DNA from: Tissierellia bacterium | GTDB taxonomy: Bacteria; Bacillota; Clostridia; Tissierellales; Tepidimicrobiaceae | DNA: 64,000 nt | Reading direction: 5' to 3' | NCBI GenBank assembly: GCA_012735215.1 | Contig: JAAYHX010000017.1 | Location: forward strand, 1 to 64,000 | Part shown: positions 7,635 to 17,101 of the stretch, piece after piece | Layout of the letters: each line of letters begins with the position of its first letter | How positions within the stretch are numbered: position 1 is the stretch's first letter | The notes under the pieces: generated by a model | Told to the model about the DNA's origin: nothing | Databases searched by the model: none | What the model saw: the letters and a program-made list of their open reading frames with translations, nothing else | Position numbers and translations under genes: made by a program

Positions 7635-9179
7635 ATGATGAGCTTGTATGAACTGCTAAAGTCTATAGATGTAATTAAGAGTTTAAATGAGAAGGATATT
7701 GAAATAAAGGGTATAGCTTATCACTCTGGGAAGGTAAGACCAGGAGATCTGTTTGTGTGTATTAAGGGATATAAAACTGATGGCCATAGATATATACCTG
7801 ATGCTATTAAAAAGGGAGCAGTAGCTGTTGTGGTGGAAGATTTACAACCAGATTTAGACATACCTCAATTCTGCGTATCAGACAGCCGAAAGGCTTTAGC
7901 AGCTTTAAGTGCTGTTTATTATGATAATCCTTCTCAAGCACTAGAGGTAATTGGTATAAGTGCAACCAATGGGAAGACATCTACTGCATTTATGACCAAT
8001 GCTATTTTAGAAAAGCATAGATTGAAAACCGGCCTTATAGGAACGGTTATGGTAAAATTCGGAAACTATATCGAGCCTTCCATATTGACCACACCAGAGT
8101 CCTTGGACCTTCAACGATATTTTTCACAGATGAGGGACCAAGAAATATCTCATGTAGTGATGGAAGTTTCATCTTCTGCCTTAGAGCTTAACCGAGTTGC
8201 TAATGTTGATTTTGATATAGTGACTTTAAATAATATAAACAGAGAGCATATAGATTTGCACGGTTCCTTTGAAAAGTATTTTGAAGCCAAATCCAGCTTG
8301 ATAAGGGAGGCCAAACCTGAAGCATGGGCCATACTTAATTTAGATGATTCGCATTCTAAATCTTTAATAAATAAAACCAAGGCCCAAGTGCTGACTTATG
8401 GTATTAAGGATAAAACAGGACACTTAACCATAAAGGATCTAGACCTATCCACTGGAAGGGCAAGGTTTACAGTAATAATTCAAAAACCAATTAAGGCTAA
8501 TGGAGCAGAGTATGAGCCTCAGGAATTTGATATAAACTTATCAGTTTCTGGATATCATTCAGTATACAATTCCTTGGTAGCTATATCCATTGGACTATTG
8601 TGCGGAGTTCCTGTTGCTACAATACAAGAAGCTATCAATTCCTTTAAGGGAGTAGAAAGGCGATTCCAAATAATATACGATAAGGGCTTTAAGATAATAG
8701 ATGATCATTTTGCTAATCCTGGTAATATAAATGTTACCTTGGAAACCCTAAGTATGATGGATTACAACAAGCTTCATTTAATCTATGCAATAAGAGGTAG
8801 TAGAGGAGTAACTACCAATAGAGAAAGTGCAGAAGCTATGGCAAGATGGGCTGATAGGCTAAATATAAAAGAGGTAATAGCAACCTTAAGCAAATCCCAT
8901 GTTATGGAAAAGGATAAGGTAACCCAAGAAGAAGTAGAGGTCTTTATGGAAGTAATGGAGGAAAAGGGAATTAAAGTCCATTTGTTTGATGAATTAAGAG
9001 ATGCTATAGCAAGTGGACTATCTAAAGCAGAGCAAGATGATGTAGTTCTTCTTGCAGGCTGTCAAGGCATGGACTATGGAGCTAAGATTGCCTTAGAGGA
9101 GCTGCATAAGTTAAAGCCATACATTGATAAGAAGGAGCTATTTAAAGCTATAGAAGATAGAATTGCTGGAATTTCATAG
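7635..9179 (+). CDS. MurE-like Mur ligase lacking the DAP-specificity motif
   Basis: 514 residues with all three Mur domains. The N-terminal MurE-type UDP-binding domain (1-105) is followed by the ATP loop SATNGKTS (109-116), TTPES (152-156) and the carbamylated Lys219 in FEAKS. The C-terminal domain starts near GVERRF (339-344). Departures from true MurE are clear: MEVSSSAL has Ser where MurE has His; the usual DYAHTP is replaced by DDHFANPGN (356-364); and the DNPR or DNPA specificity motif is absent, with TLSKSHVM (417-424) at that place. It probably joins an amino acid other than meso-DAP to a UDP-MurNAc-type or similar acceptor. It is partnered by the ATP-grasp gene just upstream; a terminator follows. 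Confidence 0.75.
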   Translation: MMSLYELLKSIDVIKSLNEKDIEIKGIAYHSGKVRPGDLFVCIKGYKTDGHRYIPDAIKKGAVAVVVEDLQPDLDIPQFCVSDSRKALAALSAVYYDNPSQALEVIGISATNGKTSTAFMTNAILEKHRLKTGLIGTVMVKFGNYIEPSILTTPESLDLQRYFSQMRDQEISHVVMEVSSSALELNRVANVDFDIVTLNNINREHIDLHGSFEKYFEAKSSLIREAKPEAWAILNLDDSHSKSLINKTKAQVLTYGIKDKTGHLTIKDLDLSTGRARFTVIIQKPIKANGAEYEPQEFDINLSVSGYHSVYNSLVAISIGLLCGVPVATIQEAINSFKGVERRFQIIYDKGFKIIDDHFANPGNINVTLETLSMMDYNKLHLIYAIRGSRGVTTNRESAEAMARWADRLNIKEVIATLSKSHVMEKDKVTQEEVEVFMEVMEEKGIKVHLFDELRDAIASGLSKAEQDDVVLLAGCQGMDYGAKIALEELHKLKPYIDKKELFKAIEDRIAGIS

Positions 9180-9187
9180 AAAGTAGA

Positions 9188-9224
9188 AAAGGGCTGGATT
9201 TTGATTCAGCCCTTTAAATTTTTC
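9188..9224 (+). terminator. Rho-independent terminator after the Mur-like gene
   Basis: AAAGGGCTGGAT pairs with ATTCAGCCCTTT (one G-U pair) around a TTTG loop, followed by AAATTTTTC. Confidence 0.85.
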
Positions 9225-9320
9225 AAGAGCAGCATTTGTTAAATAATTGAACAAATTAATTGCATAGATGGCCCTTTTACTATATTATACATATAACAGG
9301 AGTTTGAAAGGAGTGAAGAG

Positions 9321-10049
9321 ATGTTAAAGATTAGGGATTTGTCCAAGACTTATAGCAAAGGACAGGTAAAGGCAGTAGATAATATTAACTTGGAAGTAAG
9401 ATCAGGGGAGATTTTTGGCTTTTTAGGGCCTAATGGTGCTGGAAAGACTACAACAATAAAGATGATGGTGGGGCTTTTAAAGCCAGATAGTGGCCATGTG
9501 TATATTGATGGCATAGACGTATGGGAAAATCCTCTAGAGGCTAAAAAGAAAATATCCTTTGTACCAGATACCCCGGAAATTTACGATAAGCTAAAGGGTA
9601 TAGAATACCTTAACTTCTTTGCAGACATATATGGTATTCCTAAGGATGTAAGGCAGGAGAGAATTGAAAGATATTTGGATATATTTGAACTTAAGGATGC
9701 AGTTGGAAACATAATAGGAAGCTATTCCCACGGTATGAAACAGAAATTGGTGCTTATTTCAGCTTTAATCCATGATCCACAGCTTTTCATCCTAGATGAA
9801 CCCATGGTAGGCCTTGACCCTAAATCCTCCTTTAAATTGAAGGAGATTATGAGGGAAAGGTGCAATGAGGGTAAAACTGTATTTTTCTCCACCCATGTGC
9901 TAGATGTGGCAGAAAAACTATGTGATAGAATTGCTATTATAAACAAGGGTAAGATAATCGCCTTAGGGACTATGAGTGAGCTTCGCAATAGGGCAGGGGA
10001 TAATGAGTCCTTGGAAAGAATTTTCTTGGAGTTGACCGATGATGAATAG
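9321..10049 (+). CDS. ABC transporter ATP-binding protein
   Basis: 242 residues, one complete ATPase domain: Walker A GPNGAGKTT, Q-loop region FVPDTPE, signature SHGMKQKL, Walker B LFILDEPMVGLDP and the switch His in STHVLD. The pattern and short C-terminal tail resemble exporters of the CcmA/NatA type. The ATG has AAAGGAG nearby. It overlaps the next gene, a membrane protein, by 11 bases, so the pair forms one exporter. A weak promoter (TTGCAT at 9260, TATTAT at 9283) may drive it. The cargo is unknown. Confidence 0.9.
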   Translation: MLKIRDLSKTYSKGQVKAVDNINLEVRSGEIFGFLGPNGAGKTTTIKMMVGLLKPDSGHVYIDGIDVWENPLEAKKKISFVPDTPEIYDKLKGIEYLNFFADIYGIPKDVRQERIERYLDIFELKDAVGNIIGSYSHGMKQKLVLISALIHDPQLFILDEPMVGLDPKSSFKLKEIMRERCNEGKTVFFSTHVLDVAEKLCDRIAIINKGKIIALGTMSELRNRAGDNESLERIFLELTDDE

Positions 10050-11709
10050 AATACTATCCCTAATAAAGATTGATATAAATAACACCTATGGCTTGTCTGC
10101 TATTAAGTATAGGCTAAAAAGTAAAAAGGACAGGTGGCAAATTATCCTCTTTCCTATTATAATTCTATCCCTATTGCCAAGCTATTATCTCTTAGTTTCT
10201 GGAATTTATAAAATGTATGATACATTTTTGGTTATTGGACAGAAATCCATGTTCCTTTTATATGGGATTTTGATAAGTCAGTTAATTTTGACCTTTACTG
10301 GATTTTTATATGTATTATCCAAATACTATTTTTCCAATGATATGAACATACTTATTCCCCTACCCCTTAGACCCAGGGATATCATATCAGCTAAATTTTT
10401 TACCATGATGATCCATGAGTATTTGACTTCACTTCCAATTGTACTCCCCTTTATAATAACTTATGGAGTAAAAGGAAATGAAGGTCTAATATACTGGATC
10501 TACTCATTAATCATATTACTATTTATTCCCGTTATCCCTTTAGTTTTAGCTTCTATAATAGTTATGGCATTTATGAAGTTTACTAACATTAAGGGCAAGA
10601 AGGATTTGGTGCGAATAGTTGGATATGCTATTATGATGATTTTGCTTATAGGATTTCAATTGAAGATTCAATCCATGGCAGGAAGTAGTATGATGAATGA
10701 TGAGGACTTTTTATATAGGCTGGTTACAGATTCTAATCTGTTTGTGAGAAAGCTGGGAGTATCATTTCCACCAAGCATGTGGGCTACCTTGGCTTTATAT
10801 AATTATATGAGCCTAACAGGATTCTTGTATACTATATTGTTCGTAGGTCTTTCACTCATAGGTTTTGCCTTTATGGCATTTCTAAGTGAAAGGGTATTCT
10901 TTGACGGACTAATTGGAAGTATAGAGGTTCATACATCACAAGGAAGTGGCAGGGTTAAGGCTTCAGATTTCAGCAAGAACTATTCGGCATATATAGCCCT
11001 TGGATTAAAAGAGGTAAAGCTCCTATTACGAACTCCCATATATCTTTTAAACTCTGTAGGAGGAGTAGTCATTTTTCCCATATTGATGATTATGTCAATT
11101 TTCTTAGAAGAAGCAGTTCCCATGGGAGAATTAAATATGTTGATTGGCCAAAATTATCACATAATTAATCTAGTAGGGATAGGCTATGTAACTATGTTAG
11201 GAATACTAAATTGCGTAGGCTGTACTACTTTTTCTAGGGAAGGGAAAAACCTATGGATTCACAGGACTATGCCTATTGAAGTCAAGGATCAGATTTTTGG
11301 CAGAGTGCTGTCCTCCTTATTTGTTCAGCTAATTGGGATTATAGTTTTATTAGGCTGCTTGGCCTATATGGGTCTGATTAATTTGCAGGGGATATTCTTG
11401 ATAACAATACTAGGCTTATTAGGCAGCATTGCTATGACTGAACTGGGCATGATAATAGATATTTACAGACCCCTACTTGAGTGGGACAATCCACAAAAGC
11501 CTATGAAACAGAATTTAAATGTGCTAATTGCTATGGGAGTTGGATCTCTTTACCTGTTGGCAATAGGTTTTTTAACATATAAGCTAATGGAGATAATAGA
11601 CATTATTTTCATTTATGGAATATTAGCGGTAGTATTAATAGTATCTTCATACATCTTCTACAGTATTCTACTGAGATTAATAAAGAGACAGTTTGAAGTT
11701 TTAGAATAA
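10039..11709 (+). CDS. ABC transporter permease, large ABC-2-like
   Basis: 556 residues with roughly twelve membrane segments in two similar halves and a polar middle region (about residues 290-330). Such large permeases pair with a single ATPase in Firmicutes. The start ATGATG lies inside the end of the ATPase gene, so translation is coupled; ATG 10039 or 10042 are both possible. It is the last gene before a strong two-way terminator. The substrate is not deducible; lipid-, bacteriocin- or drug-export roles are all possible. Confidence 0.8.
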   Translation: MMNRILSLIKIDINNTYGLSAIKYRLKSKKDRWQIILFPIIILSLLPSYYLLVSGIYKMYDTFLVIGQKSMFLLYGILISQLILTFTGFLYVLSKYYFSNDMNILIPLPLRPRDIISAKFFTMMIHEYLTSLPIVLPFIITYGVKGNEGLIYWIYSLIILLFIPVIPLVLASIIVMAFMKFTNIKGKKDLVRIVGYAIMMILLIGFQLKIQSMAGSSMMNDEDFLYRLVTDSNLFVRKLGVSFPPSMWATLALYNYMSLTGFLYTILFVGLSLIGFAFMAFLSERVFFDGLIGSIEVHTSQGSGRVKASDFSKNYSAYIALGLKEVKLLLRTPIYLLNSVGGVVIFPILMIMSIFLEEAVPMGELNMLIGQNYHIINLVGIGYVTMLGILNCVGCTTFSREGKNLWIHRTMPIEVKDQIFGRVLSSLFVQLIGIIVLLGCLAYMGLINLQGIFLITILGLLGSIAMTELGMIIDIYRPLLEWDNPQKPMKQNLNVLIAMGVGSLYLLAIGFLTYKLMEIIDIIFIYGILAVVLIVSSYIFYSILLRLIKRQFEVLE

Positions 11710-11752
11710 AAAAGACTATCGGGGCTTTATAAAATTGCCCCGATAGTCTTTT
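11710..11752. terminator. Bidirectional terminator between convergent genes
   Basis: A perfect 16-bp stem (AAAAGACTATCGGGGC and its complement, 11710-11725 and 11737-11752) has A-rich and T-rich flanks. It can end both the ABC operon and the thioesterase operon coming from the other strand. Confidence 0.9.
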
Positions 11753-11771
11753 GTTTGAAAAGCATTGCTGT

Positions 11772-12191
11772 TTATATAATGTTTTCTGCCCTTTTTCTTA
11801 TCTCTTTATCTTCTTCGTCTATTGGGTCCTCTAAAACAATATTATGAGGAATTGGCTTCCCTTTTTCATCTACAAATACGAAGGTTATGAATCCGTCTGA
11901 CAGAACAATATCTGAGTTATTCTTGGTTATCTTTCCATAGACAACAAAACTTGTTCTACCTGCTTTAGCTATTCTAGCTTCAAAGTTTAATATATCACCC
12001 TTATTTGCAGGCTCAGTGAAGGTCAAACCATGAATTTTTAAGCATACTATATTTTCAGCCCTTTCTGTTGCTTTGGCACCGCATATAAAGCAAGCTTCTA
12101 CAAACCATTCAGCTACTCTACCTGCAAATAGGGTTCCATGATGGTTTAAATCTTCAGATTTGACCAATCTTGATATCATAGCTTTACTCAT
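11772..12191 (-). CDS. Acyl-CoA thioesterase, hotdog fold (YciA/BFIT-like)
   Basis: 139 residues with the hotdog-fold hallmark near the N-terminus: DLNHHGTLFAGRVAEWFVEA, where the conserved N-x-x-G-T/H-L-F-G pattern and following Asp/Glu helix define acyl-CoA hydrolases. The C-terminal strand carries VSDGFITFVFVD-like residues. It would release free CoA from acyl-CoA in the cytoplasm. The ATG is preceded by GGAGGA. It lies 36 bases downstream of the broken MATE gene on the same strand and may share its transcript; the two-way terminator follows. Confidence 0.85.
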   Translation of the reverse strand: MSKAMISRLVKSEDLNHHGTLFAGRVAEWFVEACFICGAKATERAENIVCLKIHGLTFTEPANKGDILNFEARIAKAGRTSFVVYGKITKNNSDIVLSDGFITFVFVDEKGKPIPHNIVLEDPIDEEDKEIRKRAENII

Positions 12192-12227
12192 AGTATCTTC
12201 CTCCTTTGTTTAGTAAAAAAATCAATC

Positions 12228-13592
12228 CTATACTCTATTCATCTTCCATTCACCCTTTTTATAGTGATAATGGATTGTTAATAGCTCACTTGCTTCGGCA
12301 GCTATAAAGCTAAGCCAAGCATATAAGATTGGAAGATGTAGTAAACTAGTAATTATATATAGCATTGGAATCTGGACTATCCATCTGGATATGATACTGG
12401 ATATTAGGTAGGGAATATTGTGGCCAGAACCAGTAAAGACAGAGCCTAAACCAATTGCCCATCCTGCCAATATCATAGATGGAATTACTATTCTAATCAT
12501 TGGAATACCCGTTTCAATGACTGATTTAACATCAGTAAATAGTTTCATTATTCCTTGGGGTATTGACATGGCAATAATTGAAAATATGAACAAGACTATT
12601 ATGTTTACTCTAGCTGAGAACTTGGCCGATTCTTCGGCAATATCCACCTGTTCTGATCAAAGAGCTTGACCCACCATGGTACTAGAGCCTATGGATATTC
12701 CAAAAATAGGTGTAAAGGCAAAATTCATCAATTTGCTCCCTATACCCACTGCTGCAACAGCATCAGTTCCATATATGGATACGAATTTTAGTGTAAGCAT
12801 GTTGGATAAGTTTCTCATTAGGACCTCTATACCGGTAGGTAGCCCTATGGTTAGGAGTTTTTTATCTATTTCCCAATCCAGTTTACACAGACCCTTTAAG
12901 GAGATCTTAATTATACTATCACCTTTTAGCAACACATAAAAACCTAATGAAAAGGCTAGGACAGTAGATATTACTGTAGCTAAAGCAGCACCAAAAACTC
13001 CCATGTTTAGACCTGGTATACCTATATAAGGAATCCTTTCAAACATGAATATAGGATCTAGAATCATGTTGACTAGGGTTGCTATTATCATTATATTCAT
13101 GGGGGTCTTAGAATCTCCTAAGCATCTTAAAGCAGTGTTTACTGAATAGGATGCAAACATGATAGGAAGAAAAAAGATCCGTATGTATCCATATTCTAAA
13201 GCAGCCTCTATTACATCTTTATCCTTAGAAAAAAACCATAAAAGAGGTTCTAGAATTAAGGATATGATTATTGCAGCTATAATGGCCACAAATATTTTAA
13301 AAGTGAGAGTTTGCTCCAAGACTCTTTTGGTTCTTTCTAGATCTTTTCTCCCATAGCTTTGAGTTATCAAGGATACGGAGCTGGTACCTATGATTTCATT
13401 TAAAACTATAACTATCCAAAAGATTGTTGAAAAGATAGTAACTCCTGCTATTGCAGAAGCTGAAATTCTTCCAACCCACATCATGTCTACCATATCGTAC
13501 ATGGATTGTAGTGCAAAACTGAGGCTAGTAGGTAAAGATAGTTTAAGGAGATTTTTTTTAATGTTTCCCCCTAATAGCTGATTGCTGTCCAT
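12228..13592 (-). pseudogene. MATE family multidrug/cation antiporter gene interrupted by one in-frame TGA
   Basis: Two parts in the same frame make a full-length MATE transporter of about 455 codons. Residues 1-311 run from 13592 to a TGA at 12657-12659, and the second half continues without any frame change to 12228. Around the stop the reading is MVGQAL-stop-SEQVDIAEESAK. MATE proteins usually have Gly right after this Q-x-L, and one base change (GGA to TGA) explains the stop. All other family features remain (PTSLSFALQSMYDMVDMMW at the N-terminus, RCLGDSKTP, twelve membrane segments in total), so the damage is very recent, or the base is a sequencing error. GGAGG precedes the ATG at 13592. 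An internal GTG at 12647 could start a C-terminal fragment, but this is unlikely to function. Confidence 0.85.
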
Positions 13593-13906
13593 TTTTATTC
13601 CTCCAAGGCTTTAGAGTCTGACTATATACTATTATACTACAATTAAAATAACAATTTGTATATTAAAAATAGGACTGGGAAGGGGATAAATTTATTAAAT
13701 ATATTTATGAATACTGTTATAATGAATGTAGAAGTAAATACTTTAAAGGGATCTGATACTACTATCCCTAAGAGATGCTTATTTGGTTATATGTTTAGCC
13801 TTTGGCCTAGATTTAGCACTTAGATTAGTAATATTTAAGAAAAGGCTTATCCATAACATAGAAAGAAAAATTGTTGGAGCTGAATATAAATAAAGGAGTG
13901 ATCTAT
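13593..13906. other. Intergenic region before mtaD
   Basis: This 314-base gap lies between divergent genes. It holds a plus-strand extended -10 promoter (13715-13723), a small inverted repeat GGGAT...ATCCC (about 13748-13769), and an unproven 36-codon frame starting at TTG 13783 and ending at TAA 13891-13893, which would give a hydrophobic then basic peptide. I see no riboswitch or RNA gene here. Confidence 0.4.
13715..13723 (+). promoter_or_regulatory. Extended -10 promoter upstream of mtaD
   Basis: TGTTATAAT gives an extended -10 (TG-N-TATAAT). No good -35 lies at 17 bases (TTAAAT). The transcript would have a leader of about 175 bases before mtaD. Confidence 0.45.
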
Positions 13907-15196
13907 ATGAATTTACTTATAAAAGATGTTACTTTAGTGCCTATGGATGGAAATAGAGATGTAATTGAAAATACAAATATATACATACAAGGAGACAGAA
14001 TAGTTCATATAGGAGATATTGATGAAAACCGTAAGGTTGACAGGGTCATTGATGGAAAAGGTAAAGTTGCCATGCCTGGTCTTGTTAATGCCCATACCCA
14101 TCTGGCCATGTCCCTTCTTAGAAACTATGCTGATGACCTGCCATTACAGGAGTGGTTAACTGAGAAAATATGGCCCATAGAGGCTAAATTGACATCAGAA
14201 GATGTGTACTGGGGTTCCCTACTTAGCATGGTTGAGATGATACAGTCTGGCACTACTACCTTCTGTGACATGTATTTCTTTATGGAAGAAGTAGGAAGGG
14301 GCATGGAAGAAGCAGGCATACGTGGGGTATTAACTAGAGGAATCATAGAGGAAAAGGGCTTAGAAAAGGAGAAAATAGAATATACTAGGAAGCTGCACGA
14401 GGATTGGAATGGAAGAGCTAATGGAAGAATCAAGGTAATGGTAGCTCCCCATGCTCCCTATACCTGTAGTCCATCCTATTTAAAGGAGCTATTAGATTTA
14501 GCAGTGGAGTTAAACTCAGAAATACACATTCACTTATCGGAAACCAAGAAAGAGGTAGAAGATAGCTTTAAAGAGCATGGCAAATCCCCCATAAAACATG
14601 TATACGACCTTGGTTTATTCAAACAGCCTACAGTTGCTGCCCACTGTGTACATGTAGATGATGAAGATATGAATATTTTGAAGGGGAACAAGGTAACTGT
14701 TGTATATAACCCCAGCAGCAATTTAAAACTAGCAAGTGGTTTTACGCCAGTAGACAAAATGTTAAAGAAGGGTATAAATGTTGCTTTAGGAACAGATGGA
14801 CCATCAAGCAACAACAACCTGAATATGTTTGAAGAAATCCATTTAGCTTCAATTGTAAACAAGGCTGTCAATATGGAGGCTACTTCTGTAACTGCCAAGG
14901 ATGCTTTGAAGATGGCTACTATAAATGGTGCTAGAGGACTAAATTGGGATAATGAAATAGGTTCCATCCAAGTGAATAAAAAAGCTGATATAATATTAAT
15001 TGATATGGATAAACCACATCTTTATCCGTTACACAATGTAATATCAGCCCTAGCCTATTCAGCACAAGGGTCAGATGTGGATACAGTAATAATAGATGGA
15101 AATATAGTAATGGAAAAAAGGGAGATAAAGACTTTAGATGTGGAAAGGATAAAATACCAGGTTCAAAAAGCTACAAAAAGTTTGATTAACAGATAG
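13907..15196 (+). CDS. mtaD: 5-methylthioadenosine / S-adenosylhomocysteine deaminase
   Basis: 429 residues of the metal-dependent amidohydrolase family. His63 and His65 in NAHTHLAM are the first metal ligands; later ligands are in HIHLSET and AHCVHVDD, with the catalytic Asp in [13 protein letters not shown]. The [12 protein letters not shown] segment after the first motif is typical of the MTA/SAH deaminase branch rather than guanine or cytosine deaminases. It would deaminate by-products of SAM metabolism. The ATG at 13907 has GGAGTG six bases upstream and begins at the family's normal N-terminus; the frame extends further but without support. It heads a run of genes through alr and mazEF. 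Confidence 0.9.
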   Translation: MNLLIKDVTLVPMDGNRDVIENTNIYIQGDRIVHIGDIDENRKVDRVIDGKGKVAMPGLVNAHTHLAMSLLRNYADDLPLQEWLTEKIWPIEAKLTSEDVYWGSLLSMVEMIQSGTTTFCDMYFFMEEVGRGMEEAGIRGVLTRGIIEEKGLEKEKIEYTRKLHEDWNGRANGRIKVMVAPHAPYTCSPSYLKELLDLAVELNSEIHIHLSETKKEVEDSFKEHGKSPIKHVYDLGLFKQPTVAAHCVHVDDEDMNILKGNKVTVVYNPSSNLKLASGFTPVDKMLKKGINVALGTDGPSSNNNLNMFEEIHLASIVNKAVNMEATSVTAKDALKMATINGARGLNWDNEIGSIQVNKKADIILIDMDKPHLYPLHNVISALAYSAQGSDVDTVIIDGNIVMEKREIKTLDVERIKYQVQKATKSLINR

Positions 15197-15226
15197 TTTC
15201 CAGATTGGGACAAAGGAGAAATCGAA

Positions 15227-15829
15227 ATGTCATATAAGGATATACAATTAGATGAAAGTATAATCATAAAGAATAGGATTCCCTTATTGATAAAGGATAA
15301 AAACTGGATTAATCTATTTGGCAAGTCCTCCAACAAGCTGATTAGAAATCTTTCAGATGAATTGACAGAACTAATAAACAAAAGAAGACAGCTAACAAGA
15401 GAAGAAGATAGGCTAAAGGAAGAAAAACTATTAGCTATGAAGATGATACTAGGCATATCCGATTCTATAAACAATGAAAACAAAACCTACAATCTAGATC
15501 TTTTGGATGAATATAAGGAAAAAGTTGAAAGTATTAATGAAAGATTGGATGAAATTTCCCATGAGCAAGAGAGGATACAAGAGGAAATCAAGGAGCTAAA
15601 TTTTGACCTGTTAAGAGCTACTGTATATTATGGCTATAAAGAGCTGAAAAAAAAGGAAAAAGTCATCAAGGATATTGACGAAGAGTTAGAGAGCATAAGG
15701 AAGAGAACAAAAGAATTGATCAACAAGAAATATGATTATCAGGAATGGGTTCAATCTGCTTATTTATTGCTACATGGATTCCTTGGAAGAGAAGAAATTG
15801 AAAAACTAGATAATAAAATACTTGAGTAA
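15227..15829 (+). CDS. Coiled-coil protein of unknown function
   Basis: 200 residues, highly charged. A long helical region (about 45-165) is rich in heptad-like L/I and E/K, giving two or three coiled-coil stretches; the ends are more globular, with WINLFGKSSNKLI near the N-terminus and WVQSAYLLLHGFLG near the C-terminus. No signal peptide or membrane segment. AAAGGAG precedes the ATG. It sits between mtaD and the acpS-nnrD fusion, 12 bases before the latter, and is probably in the same operon. I do not recognise the family and infer no function. Confidence 0.75.
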   Translation: MSYKDIQLDESIIIKNRIPLLIKDKNWINLFGKSSNKLIRNLSDELTELINKRRQLTREEDRLKEEKLLAMKMILGISDSINNENKTYNLDLLDEYKEKVESINERLDEISHEQERIQEEIKELNFDLLRATVYYGYKELKKKEKVIKDIDEELESIRKRTKELINKKYDYQEWVQSAYLLLHGFLGREEIEKLDNKILE

Positions 15830-15841
15830 AGGAGAATATCC

Positions 15842-17101
15842 GTGATCTTAGGTAGTGGTGTAGATATTGTTGAGGTTTCAAGGATTGAAAGGATAATAGA
15901 AGAAAAGAGAGATAGTTTCTTAGAAAAGATCTTTACAGCAGAGGAAATAGAGCATATTAAGAAAAAAAATTACAGCGCCCAGACTATATCTGGGCTGTTT
16001 GCTGCTAAAGAAGCTGTATCTAAGCTTTTAGGTACAGGTATAGGAAAGGTAAACTGGAAGCACATACAGGTCTGCCATGATGAAATAGGGAAGCCCTATG
16101 TCAAATTGAAGGGGGAAGGTCTTCAGAGGGCTAGCAAATTAAATATAGATCAAATCCATCTTTCAATAAGCCATGAGAAAGAATATGCCCTTGCCTTCGC
16201 CCTAGGGGAAGGCTGCCAGTCGGGGAAAAACATTGTGGTTCCCCCCTTTATTAAGGAGATGCTTCCTAAAAGGGAAAAGGATTCCCATAAGGGGACCTAT
16301 GGACGAGTTGGTATTATTTCAGGAAGCAAAGGAATGACTGGAGCACCATATTTAACTAGCATGGCCTGTTTAAGAACAGGCAGTGGTCTTGTTTATACAA
16401 TAGTTCCTGATAGTATCAGCCCTATTCTTTCTACTAAGCTCATTGAAGCTATTGTAAAACCAGTCCCGGACAAAAACACAGGTTATTTTACGCTGGATTC
16501 CCTAGATTATATTAAAAATATGGTAAGGGATATGGATGTACTGGCTATTGGGCCAGGTATGGGACTTGATGAGGAAAGGGCAGAAGTGGTAAAAGACATA
16601 TTGTTGGATTTTAATGGACCTATAGTATTAGATGCCGATGGGATAAATTGCATATCTAAAATTGGTTTACATATATTTAATAAAAGGGGGTACCCTACTG
16701 TCATAACACCTCATCCGGGAGAGTTTTCAAGACTAATAGGGAAAAGCATAAAGGAAGTACAAAGGGATAGGGTTAAATATTCAAAGTACCTATCAGAAAA
16801 GTATAATATTGTGACTGTCCTAAAGGGGGCAGATACTGTAGTTTCCAATCCAAAGGGAGAAGTCTATGTTAATACTACTGGGAATCCAGGAATGGCTACT
16901 GCTGGTAGTGGAGATCTATTAACGGGAATAATAGCCAGCTTCATTGGCCAGGGAATTGATGCTTACAAGGCATCAATATTAGGGGTTTATTGTCATGGTT
17001 TGGCAGGAGATATGGCTAAAGAGATAAGGGGAGAGTATGGCATGATAGCGCGGGATATTTTAGAAATGATACCTTCCAGTATAAATGCCATCATAGATTA
17101 G
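15842..17101 (+). CDS. Fusion of holo-ACP synthase (AcpS) and ADP-dependent NAD(P)H-hydrate dehydratase
   Basis: 419 residues with a GTG start and GGAG upstream. Residues 1-125 are a full AcpS: Asp8 in GVDIVEVSRI, FTAEEIEH, and the Glu57-containing FAAKEAVSKLLGTG, which transfers phosphopantetheine from CoA to acyl carrier protein. Residues about 135-419 are a full NnrD/YjeF-C domain of the ribokinase fold: GTYGRVGIISGS, AIGPGMG (235-241), DADGIN and GNPGMATAGSGDLLTG, with Asp358 as likely catalytic base. This domain dehydrates damaged NAD(P)HX using ADP. The epimerase domain (NnrE/YjeF-N) normally joined to it is absent. In many clostridia the two genes are merely adjacent; here they are one frame without any stop. 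Confidence 0.9.
   Translation: MILGSGVDIVEVSRIERIIEEKRDSFLEKIFTAEEIEHIKKKNYSAQTISGLFAAKEAVSKLLGTGIGKVNWKHIQVCHDEIGKPYVKLKGEGLQRASKLNIDQIHLSISHEKEYALAFALGEGCQSGKNIVVPPFIKEMLPKREKDSHKGTYGRVGIISGSKGMTGAPYLTSMACLRTGSGLVYTIVPDSISPILSTKLIEAIVKPVPDKNTGYFTLDSLDYIKNMVRDMDVLAIGPGMGLDEERAEVVKDILLDFNGPIVLDADGINCISKIGLHIFNKRGYPTVITPHPGEFSRLIGKSIKEVQRDRVKYSKYLSEKYNIVTVLKGADTVVSNPKGEVYVNTTGNPGMATAGSGDLLTGIIASFIGQGIDAYKASILGVYCHGLAGDMAKEIRGEYGMIARDILEMIPSSINAIID

Noticed and set aside
7635-9179. Annotation as canonical MurE (DAP- or Lys-adding)
   Set aside because: The specificity motif DNPR/DNPA and two other signature residues are absent, so murE is not assigned as a gene symbol.
12657-12659. TGA in the MATE gene as a selenocysteine codon
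   Set aside because: MATE transporters have no Sec/Cys here; the expected residue is Gly, which differs by one base. A point mutation or read error is simpler.
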